From contig CACFXF010000006.1 of NCBI GenBank assembly GCA_902570265.1, forward strand, positions 1-64,000: a DNA stretch of 64,000 nt, in the 5' to 3' direction. The notes under the pieces were generated by a model that saw only the letters and a list, made by a program, of their open reading frames with translations, was not told where the DNA came from and searched no databases. Each line of letters begins with the position of its first letter. Positions within the stretch are counted from its first letter, which is position 1. Both the position numbers and the translations under genes were made by a program. This DNA comes from an uncultured Alphaproteobacteria bacterium (GTDB taxonomy: Bacteria; Pseudomonadota; Alphaproteobacteria; Rhodobacterales; Rhodobacteraceae). Below are positions 1 to 8,988 of this stretch, one piece after another.

Positions 1-839
1 GGATCATATAATCTAGTTTCCTGAATAATTTTACCACCATCTTCTAAAATTCCTACTTGACGCTTGGCTTCATAGTCTATTGCTTGTTGAATAAAACGCA
101 TAGAATTCATATTCTTAATCTCACACCTTGTTCCAAGAAATGAAAGGTCTTCTTTTTCCAAATATTTTTTATAATCACCTTTTCTTAGAACAGAAACATT
201 TATATCAGCTCTCAAGGATCCTTCCTGCATATTTCCATCACAAGTATCAAGATACTGTAGAATTTGCCTTAATTTTTTTAAGTAAGAAATTGCCTCTTCT
301 GAACTTCTAATATGTGGACGAGATACAATTTCCATCAGACCTACGCCTGTTCTATTTAAATCAATAAAAGACAGATTTGGATCCATGTCGTGGATGGATT
401 TACCAGCGTCTTGTTCGACATGTATTCTTTCTATACCGATATTTCTAATTTTATCTTTAATATTTATGGAAATTTCGCCTTCGCCCACAAGAGGATGATA
501 AAGTTGGCTTATTTGATATCCTTGTGGTAGGTCAGGATAAAAATAATTCTTTCTGTCAAATTGTGAGTAGAGATTTATTTTAGCTTTTAAACCAAGCCCA
601 GTTTTTACTGCCTGCTCAATACAAAACATATTTAATACAGGTAACATTCCAGGCATTGCTGCATCAACTATACTCACATTTGAATTTGGTTCACTACCAA
701 AGTTTGTTGAGGCAGAAGAAAATAGTTTTGCTTTTGATTTAATTTGAGCATGAACCTCCATGCCAATAACTAATTCCCAACTATATTTATTTCCTTCGAT
801 AATTTGAGGTTTTGGTAATTTACAATCAAAATCTGTCAT
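1..839 (-). CDS. gatB: Asp/Glu-tRNA amidotransferase subunit B, N-terminal part (cut by window edge)
   Basis: GatB is the subunit of the GatCAB amidotransferase that binds misacylated Glu-tRNA(Gln) or Asp-tRNA(Asn) and activates it for amidation. Translating the minus strand from an ATG at 839 gives an open frame to base 1, about 279 codons of an expected 470-500. Near residue 25 it reads [12 protein letters not shown], followed by [22 protein letters not shown] and [12 protein letters not shown], all characteristic of the GatB catalytic domain. The C-terminal tail domain lies outside the window. It sits downstream of pepN on the same strand, 62 bases away. The family call is secure. Confidence 0.95.
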   Translation of the reverse strand, partial: MTDFDCKLPKPQIIEGNKYSWELVIGMEVHAQIKSKAKLFSSASTNFGSEPNSNVSIVDAAMPGMLPVLNMFCIEQAVKTGLGLKAKINLYSQFDRKNYFYPDLPQGYQISQLYHPLVGEGEISINIKDKIRNIGIERIHVEQDAGKSIHDMDPNLSFIDLNRTGVGLMEIVSRPHIRSSEEAISYLKKLRQILQYLDTCDGNMQEGSLRADINVSVLRKGDYKKYLEKEDLSFLGTRCEIKNMNSMRFIQQAIDYEAKRQVGILEDGGKIIQETRLYD

Positions 840-870
840 AATAATAATTTTATTTTAATTAATTAATAAA

Positions 871-919
871 GTATTAGGTTTTTGGTATTAAGTATTGAGT
901 ATTATGTATTAAGTATCCT
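871..919. repeat. Degenerate tandem heptamer repeat over the pepN stop codon
   Basis: Seven consecutive 7-base units can be laid out here. The clean core is GTATTAA, GTATTGA, GTATTAT, GTATTAA at 885-912, flanked by more degraded units at 871-884 and 913-919. The array fills much of the gap between pepN and gatB and covers the last codons and stop of pepN (stop complement at 902-904). Heptamer slippage would alter the aminopeptidase C-terminus. A second heptamer array is at 23011. No function is assigned. Confidence 0.7.
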
Positions 920-3469
920 ATCAGTTATGTCTAAGGTATCTTTAGATAAATCCTTCGAATAACGAATATCCTTTAAAATAGTTTTCATCAATGATTTTCG
1001 TTTTGGTTCAATTCTATTCATAGTCTCAAATGCTGTAGACAATCTAGCTGCTACTTGTGGATTTAATTTATCAATTTTTTTTACCCACTTAGAAACAATT
1101 TTGTAACCACTACCATCTTTTGAATGAAATGCTACATGGTTATTAAAAGCAAACGAACCGATTAAACTTTTAAATCTATTGGGGTTTTTAAAATTGAAAT
1201 CTGGATGAATACTCAGTTTGTCAATTGTATGAAAAATACTGTTATAGGGTGTGAATATTGCTTGTATGGAGAACCATTTATCAATTAATAAGGGATTTTT
1301 TTTCCACTTATCGTAAAAGGAATGCAAGGCACTAATTGCATTTTCTGTCTTAATTAATAGTTTTAAAGAGTTAAGTACCTCAGTCATGTTAGTAGAGTTT
1401 TCAAATGCATTAAGAAGAATATCTTTCTCTTGACCTGACAGTATGATAAGTTCTAAATATCTATTTTTCAATAGTCTTAGACCTGTATTTTTATTATTAA
1501 ATTCATCACTAATTTTTCCGATTTTATTATATAATTTTAGAAGTTTATTTTTAAAGCTTATAGCAATAATTTGATTTATCTGTTCTCTAGATGCATAAAT
1601 ATTTTCTGGGATTATGAAATTACAGGATTTTAGCAAATGATCCGAAATATCTTCTTCAGATGGTGGTGTTAATAGTTGTGCTAAAAAGCCAGGATTAGAA
1701 TGAAAACGTGATAGTAAATCGTTTAAAATTTCAGCAAAATTAATCTCATAATTGGTACCATTTACTATATTTTCAGCTAAATTAAGATATATTTTTTGAG
1801 CAGAATCCCAAATACAAAACGAATTTGCATTACTCCTCATAATACTTATGTGATCATCCAAAGAATGATTAATTTCTAATTTAATGGGTGCCGAAAAATC
1901 ACTTAGGTAAACGGGAATTGGCTTTTTTTTAAATCCTGAAAATTTAAAATTTTGTTTTTTCTTATTAAGAATAATTAGCTCATCTTTTACAATCTTTAAT
2001 CCATTACCATCGATAAATGATAAATTTATTGGTATGACCATGGATTTGGCTTTTACACTATCATTTTGAGCAGGTATAAATTGTGTTAGCTCTATAATAA
2101 AATCTCCTGAACTATATTTTTCTTCTGCTTTTACAATTGGAGTACCTGATTGTGTGTACCATAAAAAAAATTGTTTTAAATCTTTTCCTGTACTCTCTTC
2201 AAAAACTTTTATCCAATCTTCAACGGTAATTGCTTGCCCATCATATGTATTAAAAAATAATTTAATTGCATTAAAATAATCCTTTTCACCAATAATCAAA
2301 TTCAACATTCTAATTAGTTCAGCACCTTTTTCATAAACAGTAGCAGTATAGAAATTATTGATTTCGGAATATTTTTCTGGTCTTACTGAATGTCTTAATG
2401 GACCTGCATCCTCTCTAAATTGTCTACTACGTAATAATTTTACGTCATCAATTCTAACAATTTCCTTGTTTTGCATATCTGCTGAAAATTGCTGATCTCT
2501 AAATACTGTCAATCCTTCTTTTAAACATAATTGAAACCAATCTCGGCAGGTTATGCGATTTCCAGTCCAATTATGAAAGTATTCATGAGCGATAATTCTT
2601 TCTATCATTTCGAAATCCATATCAGTGGCAGTTTTTTTATTTGATAAAACATACTTTGAATTAAAAATATTCAGTCCTTTATTTTCCATAGCCCCCATAT
2701 TAAAGTCGTTTATAGCAACTACCATAAACCGTTCTAGATCATATTCTCTACTGTAAATTTCTTCATCCCATTTCATGCACTTTTTTATAGAATTCATTGC
2801 ATGTTCACACTTATCTTCATTTCCTTTTTCAACATAAATTTGTAAGAGTATTTTTTTGTTTGTCATCGAGACAAATTCATCCTCAATTACCTTTAAATCT
2901 CCTGCAACTAGAGCAAATAAATAAGATGGCTTTGGCCATGGGTCATTCCATTCTGCCCAACCTTGGCCCTGACTAATCAGATTGCCGTTTGATAACAAAA
3001 ATTTATAATTTCCTTCAATTCTTACCTTAAATTTTGTCATTACATCGGGCCTATCTAGAAAGTAGGTTATCTTTCTAAAGCTTTCTGGTTCACATTGGGT
3101 GCAATAAATTCCTTCTGATAAGTAAAGACCTTCAAGAGCAGTATTATCTTTAGGATTAATCTCTGTAATACAATTTAATTTAAATTCAGAATTTGTTATT
3201 TTATTAGATAGAATTTCTAACTTATCTTCTTTTAACTTATAACTATTTTTGTCTAATTTAATGCCGTCTATAGCTAGAGAAATTAATTTTAAATTTTTTC
3301 CATCTAATATAAGATATGAATCATGATTAGGATTATTTTTAATACATTTAAATTTTATTTCTGAAGAGACGATTGTTTTTTCAGGATCAAGCTTGAAGCA
3401 TAAATCTATATTGATGACCTTAAATTCGGGTTTTTTATAATCTGATAAAAAGATTTCTTGTGGATTCAT
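902..3469 (-). CDS. pepN: Aminopeptidase N (M1 family, PepN type)
   Basis: This is a zinc aminopeptidase that removes N-terminal residues from peptides in the cytosol. At 855 residues it is close to the bacterial PepN length. The substrate-binding GAMEN motif is at residues 259-263. The zinc site HEYFH is at 295-299 with the third ligand Glu near 318, inside the diagnostic stretch HNWTGNRITCRDWFQLCLKE. The C-terminal half has the helical PepN domain (DUF3458/ARM type). The ATG start at 3469 faces the divergent glutaminase gene. The stop codon lies inside a heptamer tandem repeat, so the last few residues may vary between strains. Confidence 0.96.
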   Translation of the reverse strand: MNPQEIFLSDYKKPEFKVINIDLCFKLDPEKTIVSSEIKFKCIKNNPNHDSYLILDGKNLKLISLAIDGIKLDKNSYKLKEDKLEILSNKITNSEFKLNCITEINPKDNTALEGLYLSEGIYCTQCEPESFRKITYFLDRPDVMTKFKVRIEGNYKFLLSNGNLISQGQGWAEWNDPWPKPSYLFALVAGDLKVIEDEFVSMTNKKILLQIYVEKGNEDKCEHAMNSIKKCMKWDEEIYSREYDLERFMVVAINDFNMGAMENKGLNIFNSKYVLSNKKTATDMDFEMIERIIAHEYFHNWTGNRITCRDWFQLCLKEGLTVFRDQQFSADMQNKEIVRIDDVKLLRSRQFREDAGPLRHSVRPEKYSEINNFYTATVYEKGAELIRMLNLIIGEKDYFNAIKLFFNTYDGQAITVEDWIKVFEESTGKDLKQFFLWYTQSGTPIVKAEEKYSSGDFIIELTQFIPAQNDSVKAKSMVIPINLSFIDGNGLKIVKDELIILNKKKQNFKFSGFKKKPIPVYLSDFSAPIKLEINHSLDDHISIMRSNANSFCIWDSAQKIYLNLAENIVNGTNYEINFAEILNDLLSRFHSNPGFLAQLLTPPSEEDISDHLLKSCNFIIPENIYASREQINQIIAISFKNKLLKLYNKIGKISDEFNNKNTGLRLLKNRYLELIILSGQEKDILLNAFENSTNMTEVLNSLKLLIKTENAISALHSFYDKWKKNPLLIDKWFSIQAIFTPYNSIFHTIDKLSIHPDFNFKNPNRFKSLIGSFAFNNHVAFHSKDGSGYKIVSKWVKKIDKLNPQVAARLSTAFETMNRIEPKRKSLMKTILKDIRYSKDLSKDTLDITDRILNT

Positions 3470-3552
3470 TTTTGACCTTTACTTTAAAAAAATATTTATT
3501 TTAATTAGATATAACATCATATAATTTTTTAAAAGAGGTAGAATATAAAGTT

Positions 3553-4299
3553 GTGTCAAAACCAATCGTAGGCATTATAGGAAATAGTTACAAAATTGAT
3601 AACAAATACCCAGCACAAGGTTCGGGAACAATCAATATAGAGGCTATTGCTGAAGTTTCGGAAGCCTTACCAGTCATTATTCCCAGTTTGCCTAATTACT
3701 TTACTATAAATGAATTACTTAGTTCTTTTGATGGTTTTCTGTTTACTGGAGGAAGACCTAATATACATCCATCATATTATGGAGAAAAAGCAACGGAAGC
3801 GCATGGTGTTTTTGATATAGAAAGAGATGAATTAGTTTTACCACTTATAAAAGCTTGTGAAAAAATAGGTAAACCAATTCTAGGTTTATGTAGAGGGTTT
3901 CAAGAATTCAATGTTGCGTTTGGTGGAACACTGCATCCAGAAATAAGAGAGCTACCCGGTAGAATGAACCACAGGATGCCTCCAGATGGTACTCTGGAAG
4001 AACAATTTGCTATTAGACATGAAGTAAAAATTAACAAAAATAGTGTTTTTGAAGATATTTTTGGTTCAAACAAAGTAATGGTTAATTCTCTTCATGGACA
4101 AGGAATTAAAGAACCTGGCACCAGAGTAATCATAGATGGTTATGCTAATGATGGAACACCTGAAGCATTATCTATTAAAGATTCCATTGGTTTTTGTTTA
4201 GCAGTTCAATGGCATCCAGAGTGGAATGCATCTTATGATAATGTTTCAAAACCTTTATTTCAAAATTTTGGAAAGAACCTTAGATTACCATCTAATTGA
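3553..4299 (+). CDS. Class I glutamine amidotransferase-like hydrolase (peptidase C26, PuuD-like)
   Basis: This is a stand-alone glutaminase-fold hydrolase of the gamma-glutamyl-GABA hydrolase family. The nucleophile elbow GLCRGFQ places Cys113, and the catalytic pair His221/Glu223 sits in VQWHPEW. An oxyanion-region glycine pair (FTGGRPN) is near residue 66. The start is a GTG, because the frame begins with VSKPIVGIIG and no ATG lies upstream. PuuD acts in putrescine catabolism, but no other putrescine genes are nearby, so the substrate is unknown. Its 3' end overlaps the convergent metallo-hydrolase by 15 bases. Confidence 0.85.
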   Translation: MSKPIVGIIGNSYKIDNKYPAQGSGTINIEAIAEVSEALPVIIPSLPNYFTINELLSSFDGFLFTGGRPNIHPSYYGEKATEAHGVFDIERDELVLPLIKACEKIGKPILGLCRGFQEFNVAFGGTLHPEIRELPGRMNHRMPPDGTLEEQFAIRHEVKINKNSVFEDIFGSNKVMVNSLHGQGIKEPGTRVIIDGYANDGTPEALSIKDSIGFCLAVQWHPEWNASYDNVSKPLFQNFGKNLRLPSN

Positions 4300-5241
4300 T
4301 GCTGGAATAAATTCATAGGATTTTTCATGCGCAATTATATGTCCTACTCCCGGGAAGGGGAAATGATACCCTAAATAAGCAATTTTTTCTTTAGTAAGTA
4401 AGTCTAAAATTTCATTCCTTGTTTTTTTTGCTTTAACTGGATCCATGTCAGTATCTGGAATAAAGTCTGGATTTTTTAAACTTGTGTAAGTATTTCTAAA
4501 AACATCTCCTCCTATTATTAATTTTGATCCTTCACTCTCTACAAGTATACTTGAGTGACCAGGGCTATGTCCTGATGTATCAAAAGCTGTAATACCAGGA
4601 AGAATGGATTTTTCATTTGTAAATAGTGAAATTTCAGGTATTGCTTTTAGTGAGTTTTGTGCCCACAAAACCATTTGTATAAATGTTTCTTCTACCTCGT
4701 TTACTCTATCCTTTTTTGTCCACCAATTATATTCTTTTTCAGAAATCATAAATTTAGCATCAGGAAAAATAGTCTCATCAAAATCATCCCTTATGCCCAA
4801 AATATGATCAGGATGTGCGTGGGTTAAAAAAACATGTGTTATACTATCTGGATCTATATTGGCTTTAGATAAATTATCGAAGAGTTTTCCAGTACTTCCT
4901 ATAAAACGTGATCCAGAACCAACATCAATTATTAATTTGTTTTCTCCAACTTCAATTACTGCAAGATTAGTATTCATATATATATGGTCATCCGGCATAT
5001 GATACTTTCTTAGATGCTCTTTTAAACTTTCCTCTGTACTATTTATATCAATTGAAGATATTGGAAGTTGAAATCCTCCATCTGAAACTACAGTTATCTT
5101 AATATTTCCAATTGAAAATTTAAAATAATCTAGGTGATGAGTATTACCATTAGTATTCATCGCTCCAAATATAGGTGTTGAAATAGCTGCTATTCCTGTG
5201 CAATTTATGTAATTTAGAAGTTTTCTTCTAGAAAGAAACAT
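4285..5241 (-). CDS. MBL-fold metallo-hydrolase with twin-arginine-like signal
   Basis: This 318-residue metallo-beta-lactamase-fold hydrolase carries the dinuclear metal motif HAHPDH at residues 141-146. His225 lies in SGHSPGH and Asp246 in GGDVF. The N-terminus MFLSRRKLLNYIN has consecutive arginines followed by a hydrophobic stretch (residues 10-26), consistent with Tat export of a prefolded metalloprotein to the periplasm. The family includes lactonases and glyoxalase-like enzymes; the substrate cannot be told from sequence. It is not in an obvious operon: dusA diverges from it upstream, and its 3' end overlaps the C26 hydrolase. Confidence 0.85.
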   Translation of the reverse strand: MFLSRRKLLNYINCTGIAAISTPIFGAMNTNGNTHHLDYFKFSIGNIKITVVSDGGFQLPISSIDINSTEESLKEHLRKYHMPDDHIYMNTNLAVIEVGENKLIIDVGSGSRFIGSTGKLFDNLSKANIDPDSITHVFLTHAHPDHILGIRDDFDETIFPDAKFMISEKEYNWWTKKDRVNEVEETFIQMVLWAQNSLKAIPEISLFTNEKSILPGITAFDTSGHSPGHSSILVESEGSKLIIGGDVFRNTYTSLKNPDFIPDTDMDPVKAKKTRNEILDLLTKEKIAYLGYHFPFPGVGHIIAHEKSYEFIPASIRW

Positions 5242-5334
5242 GATTTTACATTATCTAAAATTTAGTTTTTAATTTATATAACCTTATTAAAATAAACAAA
5301 TTTTGCAATATACTTTAACTCTAAAGGCTCAATT

Positions 5335-6375
5335 ATGAATATTTCAAGACTTCTATCGGTGGCACCTATGATGGAAAGAACGGATAGACATTGTAGATAT
5401 TTTTTTAGGTTACTATCCCAGCAAACTTTATTATATTCCGAAATGATTAATGCTAATGCAATTATTAAAGGAAATAAGACAAGATTACTTAATTTCTCTG
5501 AAATAGAGCATCCTTTAGCACTACAAATAGGAGGAAGTGATCCTAAATTGCTAGCGGAGGCTACGAAAATTGGAGTTGACTGGGGATATGATGAAATCAA
5601 CTTAAATGTAGGTTGTCCTTCCTCTAGAGTGAGTTCAGGTGATTTTGGTGCAGTTTTGATGAAAAGAAAAGATCATGTTGCAAAATGTATTGATGCTATG
5701 GCGCAATTTTCTTCTAATGTTCCGATAAGTGTAAAATGTAGAATAGCAGTTGATGATCAAGATCCCGAGGAAATTCTTCCTAGTTTTATAAAAACTGTTT
5801 CAAACTCAGGTTTATCTATTTTCATTATTCATGCTAGAAAGGCAATCCTAAGTGGGTTAAGTCCTAAAGATAATAGAAAAATTCCTCCAATTGAGTATAA
5901 TTTGGTAAAAAAAATTAAGGCACAATTTCCAAAATTAGAAATTTGTTTAAATGGAGAGATAAAAGATTTAAGTTCGGTTATGAATTTTATAAATGATGGC
6001 ATTGATGGCTGTATGATAGGAAGAGAAGTTTACAAGAACCCTAGTAAAATTCTTGAAAATGCTGATGAGAAAATTTTTAACAAAATGGACCTATCTGGAA
6101 AATCAAAAAAACGAAGATTGTATGAGGCACTTTTAAAAATGATTCCATATTTGGAAAGTCATCTTCTAGAGGGTGGTAAAGCTTCTAGTGTCCTAAGGCA
6201 TCTCATTAATTCAGTTTCTGGGTTGGAAGGGGCAAAATTATTTCGATCAACTCTTTCAGAAAATATGAATAAAAAAAATCAAACAGAGATATTCGAAAAA
6301 GCATTAAAATTAGTCAATTTTTCAGATAAAAAAATAGATGTAGAAGGTACCCAGTTTGAATCAGGATTGGTCTAA
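5335..6375 (+). CDS. dusA: tRNA-dihydrouridine synthase A
   Basis: This is an FMN- and NADPH-dependent enzyme that reduces uridines 20/20a in the tRNA D-loop. The start SVAPMMERTDRHCRYFFR is the DusA hallmark. The active-site Cys94 is in NLNVGCPS, and the phosphate-binding GCMIGREVYKNP comes near residue 225. The length of 346 residues is normal for DusA, which is longer than DusB/C. The ATG at 5335 is the natural start. The following oxygenase-like gene begins 20 bases before the dusA stop, which suggests translational coupling. Confidence 0.95.
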   Translation: MNISRLLSVAPMMERTDRHCRYFFRLLSQQTLLYSEMINANAIIKGNKTRLLNFSEIEHPLALQIGGSDPKLLAEATKIGVDWGYDEINLNVGCPSSRVSSGDFGAVLMKRKDHVAKCIDAMAQFSSNVPISVKCRIAVDDQDPEEILPSFIKTVSNSGLSIFIIHARKAILSGLSPKDNRKIPPIEYNLVKKIKAQFPKLEICLNGEIKDLSSVMNFINDGIDGCMIGREVYKNPSKILENADEKIFNKMDLSGKSKKRRLYEALLKMIPYLESHLLEGGKASSVLRHLINSVSGLEGAKLFRSTLSENMNKKNQTEIFEKALKLVNFSDKKIDVEGTQFESGLV

Positions 6376-7189
6376 TTTAAAAAAAAATGGCTGGATTTTT
6401 TTAAATACTGATCATATCCATTATGAATGGATAGTTGAAGCACAAAAAAAATTAGAAACTAAATTTCATCAAAAATTATTTGATCATAAAGACTTAAGAT
6501 GTGGTTCTACATGGTTTGTAGGAACAAATTTTTTAGATAATAGTTCTAATGGAAATATTGGAACAAAATTAATGAGTAGAAAAATTTTTAACAACATTTC
6601 AAAAAAATTTGGAAACAATATTAAATATTGGGATAAAGGTCAGGTTTCAATTTGTTGGCCAGGTTATCCTAGAAAAGACGATAAAGAAACAATAAAATCT
6701 TTTAATTTTCGAATTAAAAGGTTTGCGTCTCACATTGACGGTATAATCCCTTTTGGCAAAAAAAAACGAAGATTTGCAAAAGAATTTCATGCATTTATTC
6801 TAGGGTTTCCATTACAAAATAATTGTTTGGAAAGTGCTCCATTAGTTTTATGGGAGGGGTCTCACAAAATTTTTAGAAACTTTTTTAAAGAAATTTATGA
6901 AGGTATTACTTCTGATAAGATATCTAGTATTGATATTACAGAGTTATATAGTGAATGTAGAAAAAAAGTTTTTAAAAATTGTGAAGTGAAAAAAATTACT
7001 CCTCGATTCAAACAGCCCTATTTATTAGATAGACATGTACTTCATGGCATTGATGCATGGCCAGAAAAAAAAAATGTAAAATATAATCCCAAAAATAATA
7101 TGCTATTAAACAATTTATCTAATGGTAGGATTATTATATATTTTAGACCAGTTTTTTTTAATCCTCATGATTGGATTAATATGGAATAG
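6356..7189 (+). CDS. Putative Fe(II)/2-oxoglutarate oxygenase-like protein
   Basis: I do not recognise a named family with certainty. The 277-residue protein has spacing expected of a phytanoyl-CoA-dioxygenase-like double-stranded beta-helix. It shows His126-x-Asp128 (FASHIDGI), a distal His at 227 or 230 in LLDRHVLHGIDAW, and an Arg at 264 (IIYFRPVFF) that could bind 2-oxoglutarate. PLVLWEGSHKIF at 162-173 resembles the segment after strand IV in PhyH proteins. There is no signal peptide or membrane segment. It overlaps the end of dusA by 20 bases in another frame, so the two are probably translated together. A role in tRNA modification is only suggested by that position. Confidence 0.6.
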   Translation: MNQDWSNLKKNGWIFLNTDHIHYEWIVEAQKKLETKFHQKLFDHKDLRCGSTWFVGTNFLDNSSNGNIGTKLMSRKIFNNISKKFGNNIKYWDKGQVSICWPGYPRKDDKETIKSFNFRIKRFASHIDGIIPFGKKKRRFAKEFHAFILGFPLQNNCLESAPLVLWEGSHKIFRNFFKEIYEGITSDKISSIDITELYSECRKKVFKNCEVKKITPRFKQPYLLDRHVLHGIDAWPEKKNVKYNPKNNMLLNNLSNGRIIIYFRPVFFNPHDWINME

Positions 7190-7194
7190 AAAAA

Positions 7195-7668
7195 TTATGA
7201 ATTTTTTAATCTATCAAGAAATCCTTGTAATATATAACAGGCTGCAATTTTATCAATAATTTTCGTTCGGGATTTTCTTGAAATATCTGAAGATATAAGA
7301 CTTTTTTCTGCTGCCAAAGTCGATAATCTCTCATCCCATAGGCATATAAAATGATTTGTTATTTGTGACAGTTTTGTAGCAAAAGATCTAGTAGATTGGC
7401 ATCTTGGTCCTTCAGTTCCATTCATATTTATTGGTAAACCTAAAATTATACCAACAAATGAGTACTTTTTTTCTAAATCTTTAATTTTTTCAAGATCATC
7501 CAAAAATTTTTTTCTTTTAATTACAGTAACAGGAGTAGCGATTGTCCTCGAAATATCTGACACTGCTACACCTATAGTTTTAGTTCCCAGATCAAAACCA
7601 ATAAGAGGCCCATTTGTGTTAACATACTCTTCAAATTTTTCTGCGCTTTGTGTAACTAAATTATTCAT
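7195..7668 (-). CDS. ruvX: RuvX/YqgF-family RNase H-fold nuclease
   Basis: This small RNase H-fold protein is essential in many bacteria and implicated in 16S rRNA 5'-end maturation; it was first proposed as a Holliday junction resolvase. The first acidic residue Asp26 is in IGFDLGTKTIGVAVSD. ILGLPINMNGTEGPRCQ and LWDERLSTLAAE follow, the last carrying the second and third acidic positions. The length of 157 residues is standard. It lies 6 bases downstream of ccmI on the same strand and is probably co-transcribed with it, converging on the oxygenase-like gene. Confidence 0.93.
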   Translation of the reverse strand: MNNLVTQSAEKFEEYVNTNGPLIGFDLGTKTIGVAVSDISRTIATPVTVIKRKKFLDDLEKIKDLEKKYSFVGIILGLPINMNGTEGPRCQSTRSFATKLSQITNHFICLWDERLSTLAAEKSLISSDISRKSRTKIIDKIAACYILQGFLDRLKNS

Positions 7669-7674
7669 AACTAT

Positions 7675-8844
7675 TCAATTAATAAAACTTTTAACCAGAT
7701 TTTCTAACCTTAAAATTAAATCAGCACTATTCTGGAAGATATCTTTAGCCTTTGTAAATCTTTCAAGTGCTAATTCATTTTCACCTAAAACTAAGTAAGA
7801 TCTAATCAGTTTAAACCACTCTTCAAAAGTACCACCTTCACTTTCAATACGTTCGTTTAAATTTGATACCATATTATAAATCATATCTTTTTCATCTTCA
7901 GTCATTTCAATGTTTTTTTGAGTTTTTATTAAATTTTCTAACCTAACAATATCTTGTTTTATTAATTGTGACCAATGACTTTCTTCAGTTTCTTCCTTTA
8001 ACAAATTCTTCCAGATTTTATAACCCTCCTCTAATTTATTTTTCTGTAACTTAAGAAGTCCATAATAATATCTAGCTCTTTTGTCAGAGCCGTCTAAGTG
8101 AAGTGATTTTACTAAATTATTTTCCGCTTCTATTGAAATATAACCATCAGTTGCTGCTATCATTAATTCAGATAGTTTACTATAATCTGATGCACTAACA
8201 GTAGGATTTATGTTTTGGATAATATGTTCCATTGCATAATATGCAGTTTTGAAATCCCCAAGTCTAGCTGAATTTTCTACCAGTAAATTATATCCCTTTA
8301 AATCATTTGGACGATTTTTTAATATTTTCTTAAGCTTATTTACAAGTTCTCTCAACTGATTATTTTTTAGAAAATTGGTATCTTTATTTTCAATAAGATT
8401 TTCAGCATTTATTTGATTTAGTCGGGTTTGATTAAGATTATCTTCAATTAAATTGATATCACTAAAGGGATTATCTTCTAACTTATAGTTACCTATTTGC
8501 AAATAAATCAAACCTGTGACTATCGAAATCAGAAGAAAGGATATGAAAAAAAATATTTTATTAAAAAGGATCGGTGAAGTTGACTTACTAGATTTTTTTT
8601 CTTCGCTATAATTAAGTTCCTTTAAAATTCTTTTTTCAATTTCAAATTTGGTTGAAATATATTCACTTTCATCAATCTCATTTTTTTCAAATTCAAGAAC
8701 AAGATTATTCAATTGTAATTTGAGCTCGATAAGCAAAGGATTTTTTTTACTAATAATATTTTTTTTAATTAAGAAACTATTTCTTAAGAAAATAAATATT
8801 AAAATAATTGATATGGAAATAATGAATAAATAAAAGAATAGCAT
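7675..8844 (-). CDS. ccmI: Cytochrome c biogenesis protein CcmI (CycH) with TPR region
   Basis: CcmI is the membrane-anchored apocytochrome c chaperone of the System I haem ligation complex. Two hydrophobic helices are visible at residues 1-23 and about 93-118. Between them is a charged segment (residues 40-80, ending RILKEL) typical of the CcmI N-domain. The periplasmic remainder has repeated helical pairs consistent with TPRs (for example residues 160-260). It stands alone, about 53 kb from ccmABCDG at the right edge of this window, so this genome splits the ccm genes into at least two loci. It precedes ruvX by 6 bases. Confidence 0.8.
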   Translation of the reverse strand: MLFFYLFIISISIILIFIFLRNSFLIKKNIISKKNPLLIELKLQLNNLVLEFEKNEIDESEYISTKFEIEKRILKELNYSEEKKSSKSTSPILFNKIFFFISFLLISIVTGLIYLQIGNYKLEDNPFSDINLIEDNLNQTRLNQINAENLIENKDTNFLKNNQLRELVNKLKKILKNRPNDLKGYNLLVENSARLGDFKTAYYAMEHIIQNINPTVSASDYSKLSELMIAATDGYISIEAENNLVKSLHLDGSDKRARYYYGLLKLQKNKLEEGYKIWKNLLKEETEESHWSQLIKQDIVRLENLIKTQKNIEMTEDEKDMIYNMVSNLNERIESEGGTFEEWFKLIRSYLVLGENELALERFTKAKDIFQNSADLILRLENLVKSFIN

Positions 8845-8988
8845 ATTATTTCTATTATATAATCAAAGGATATGCTTCAATAAAAAACTTATAAAATTTT
8901 TCTATTGAATTAAATTGATATATGTAAAATAGTGTCCTTTTGAAACAACTCTTACAATCAAAAAAAAACTTAGGTAATACTACTCATT

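Noticed and set aside
8845-8988. Glycine riboswitch before the sarcosine oxidase operon
   Set aside because: No glycine-aptamer-like GC-rich stems are visible in this AT-rich gap.
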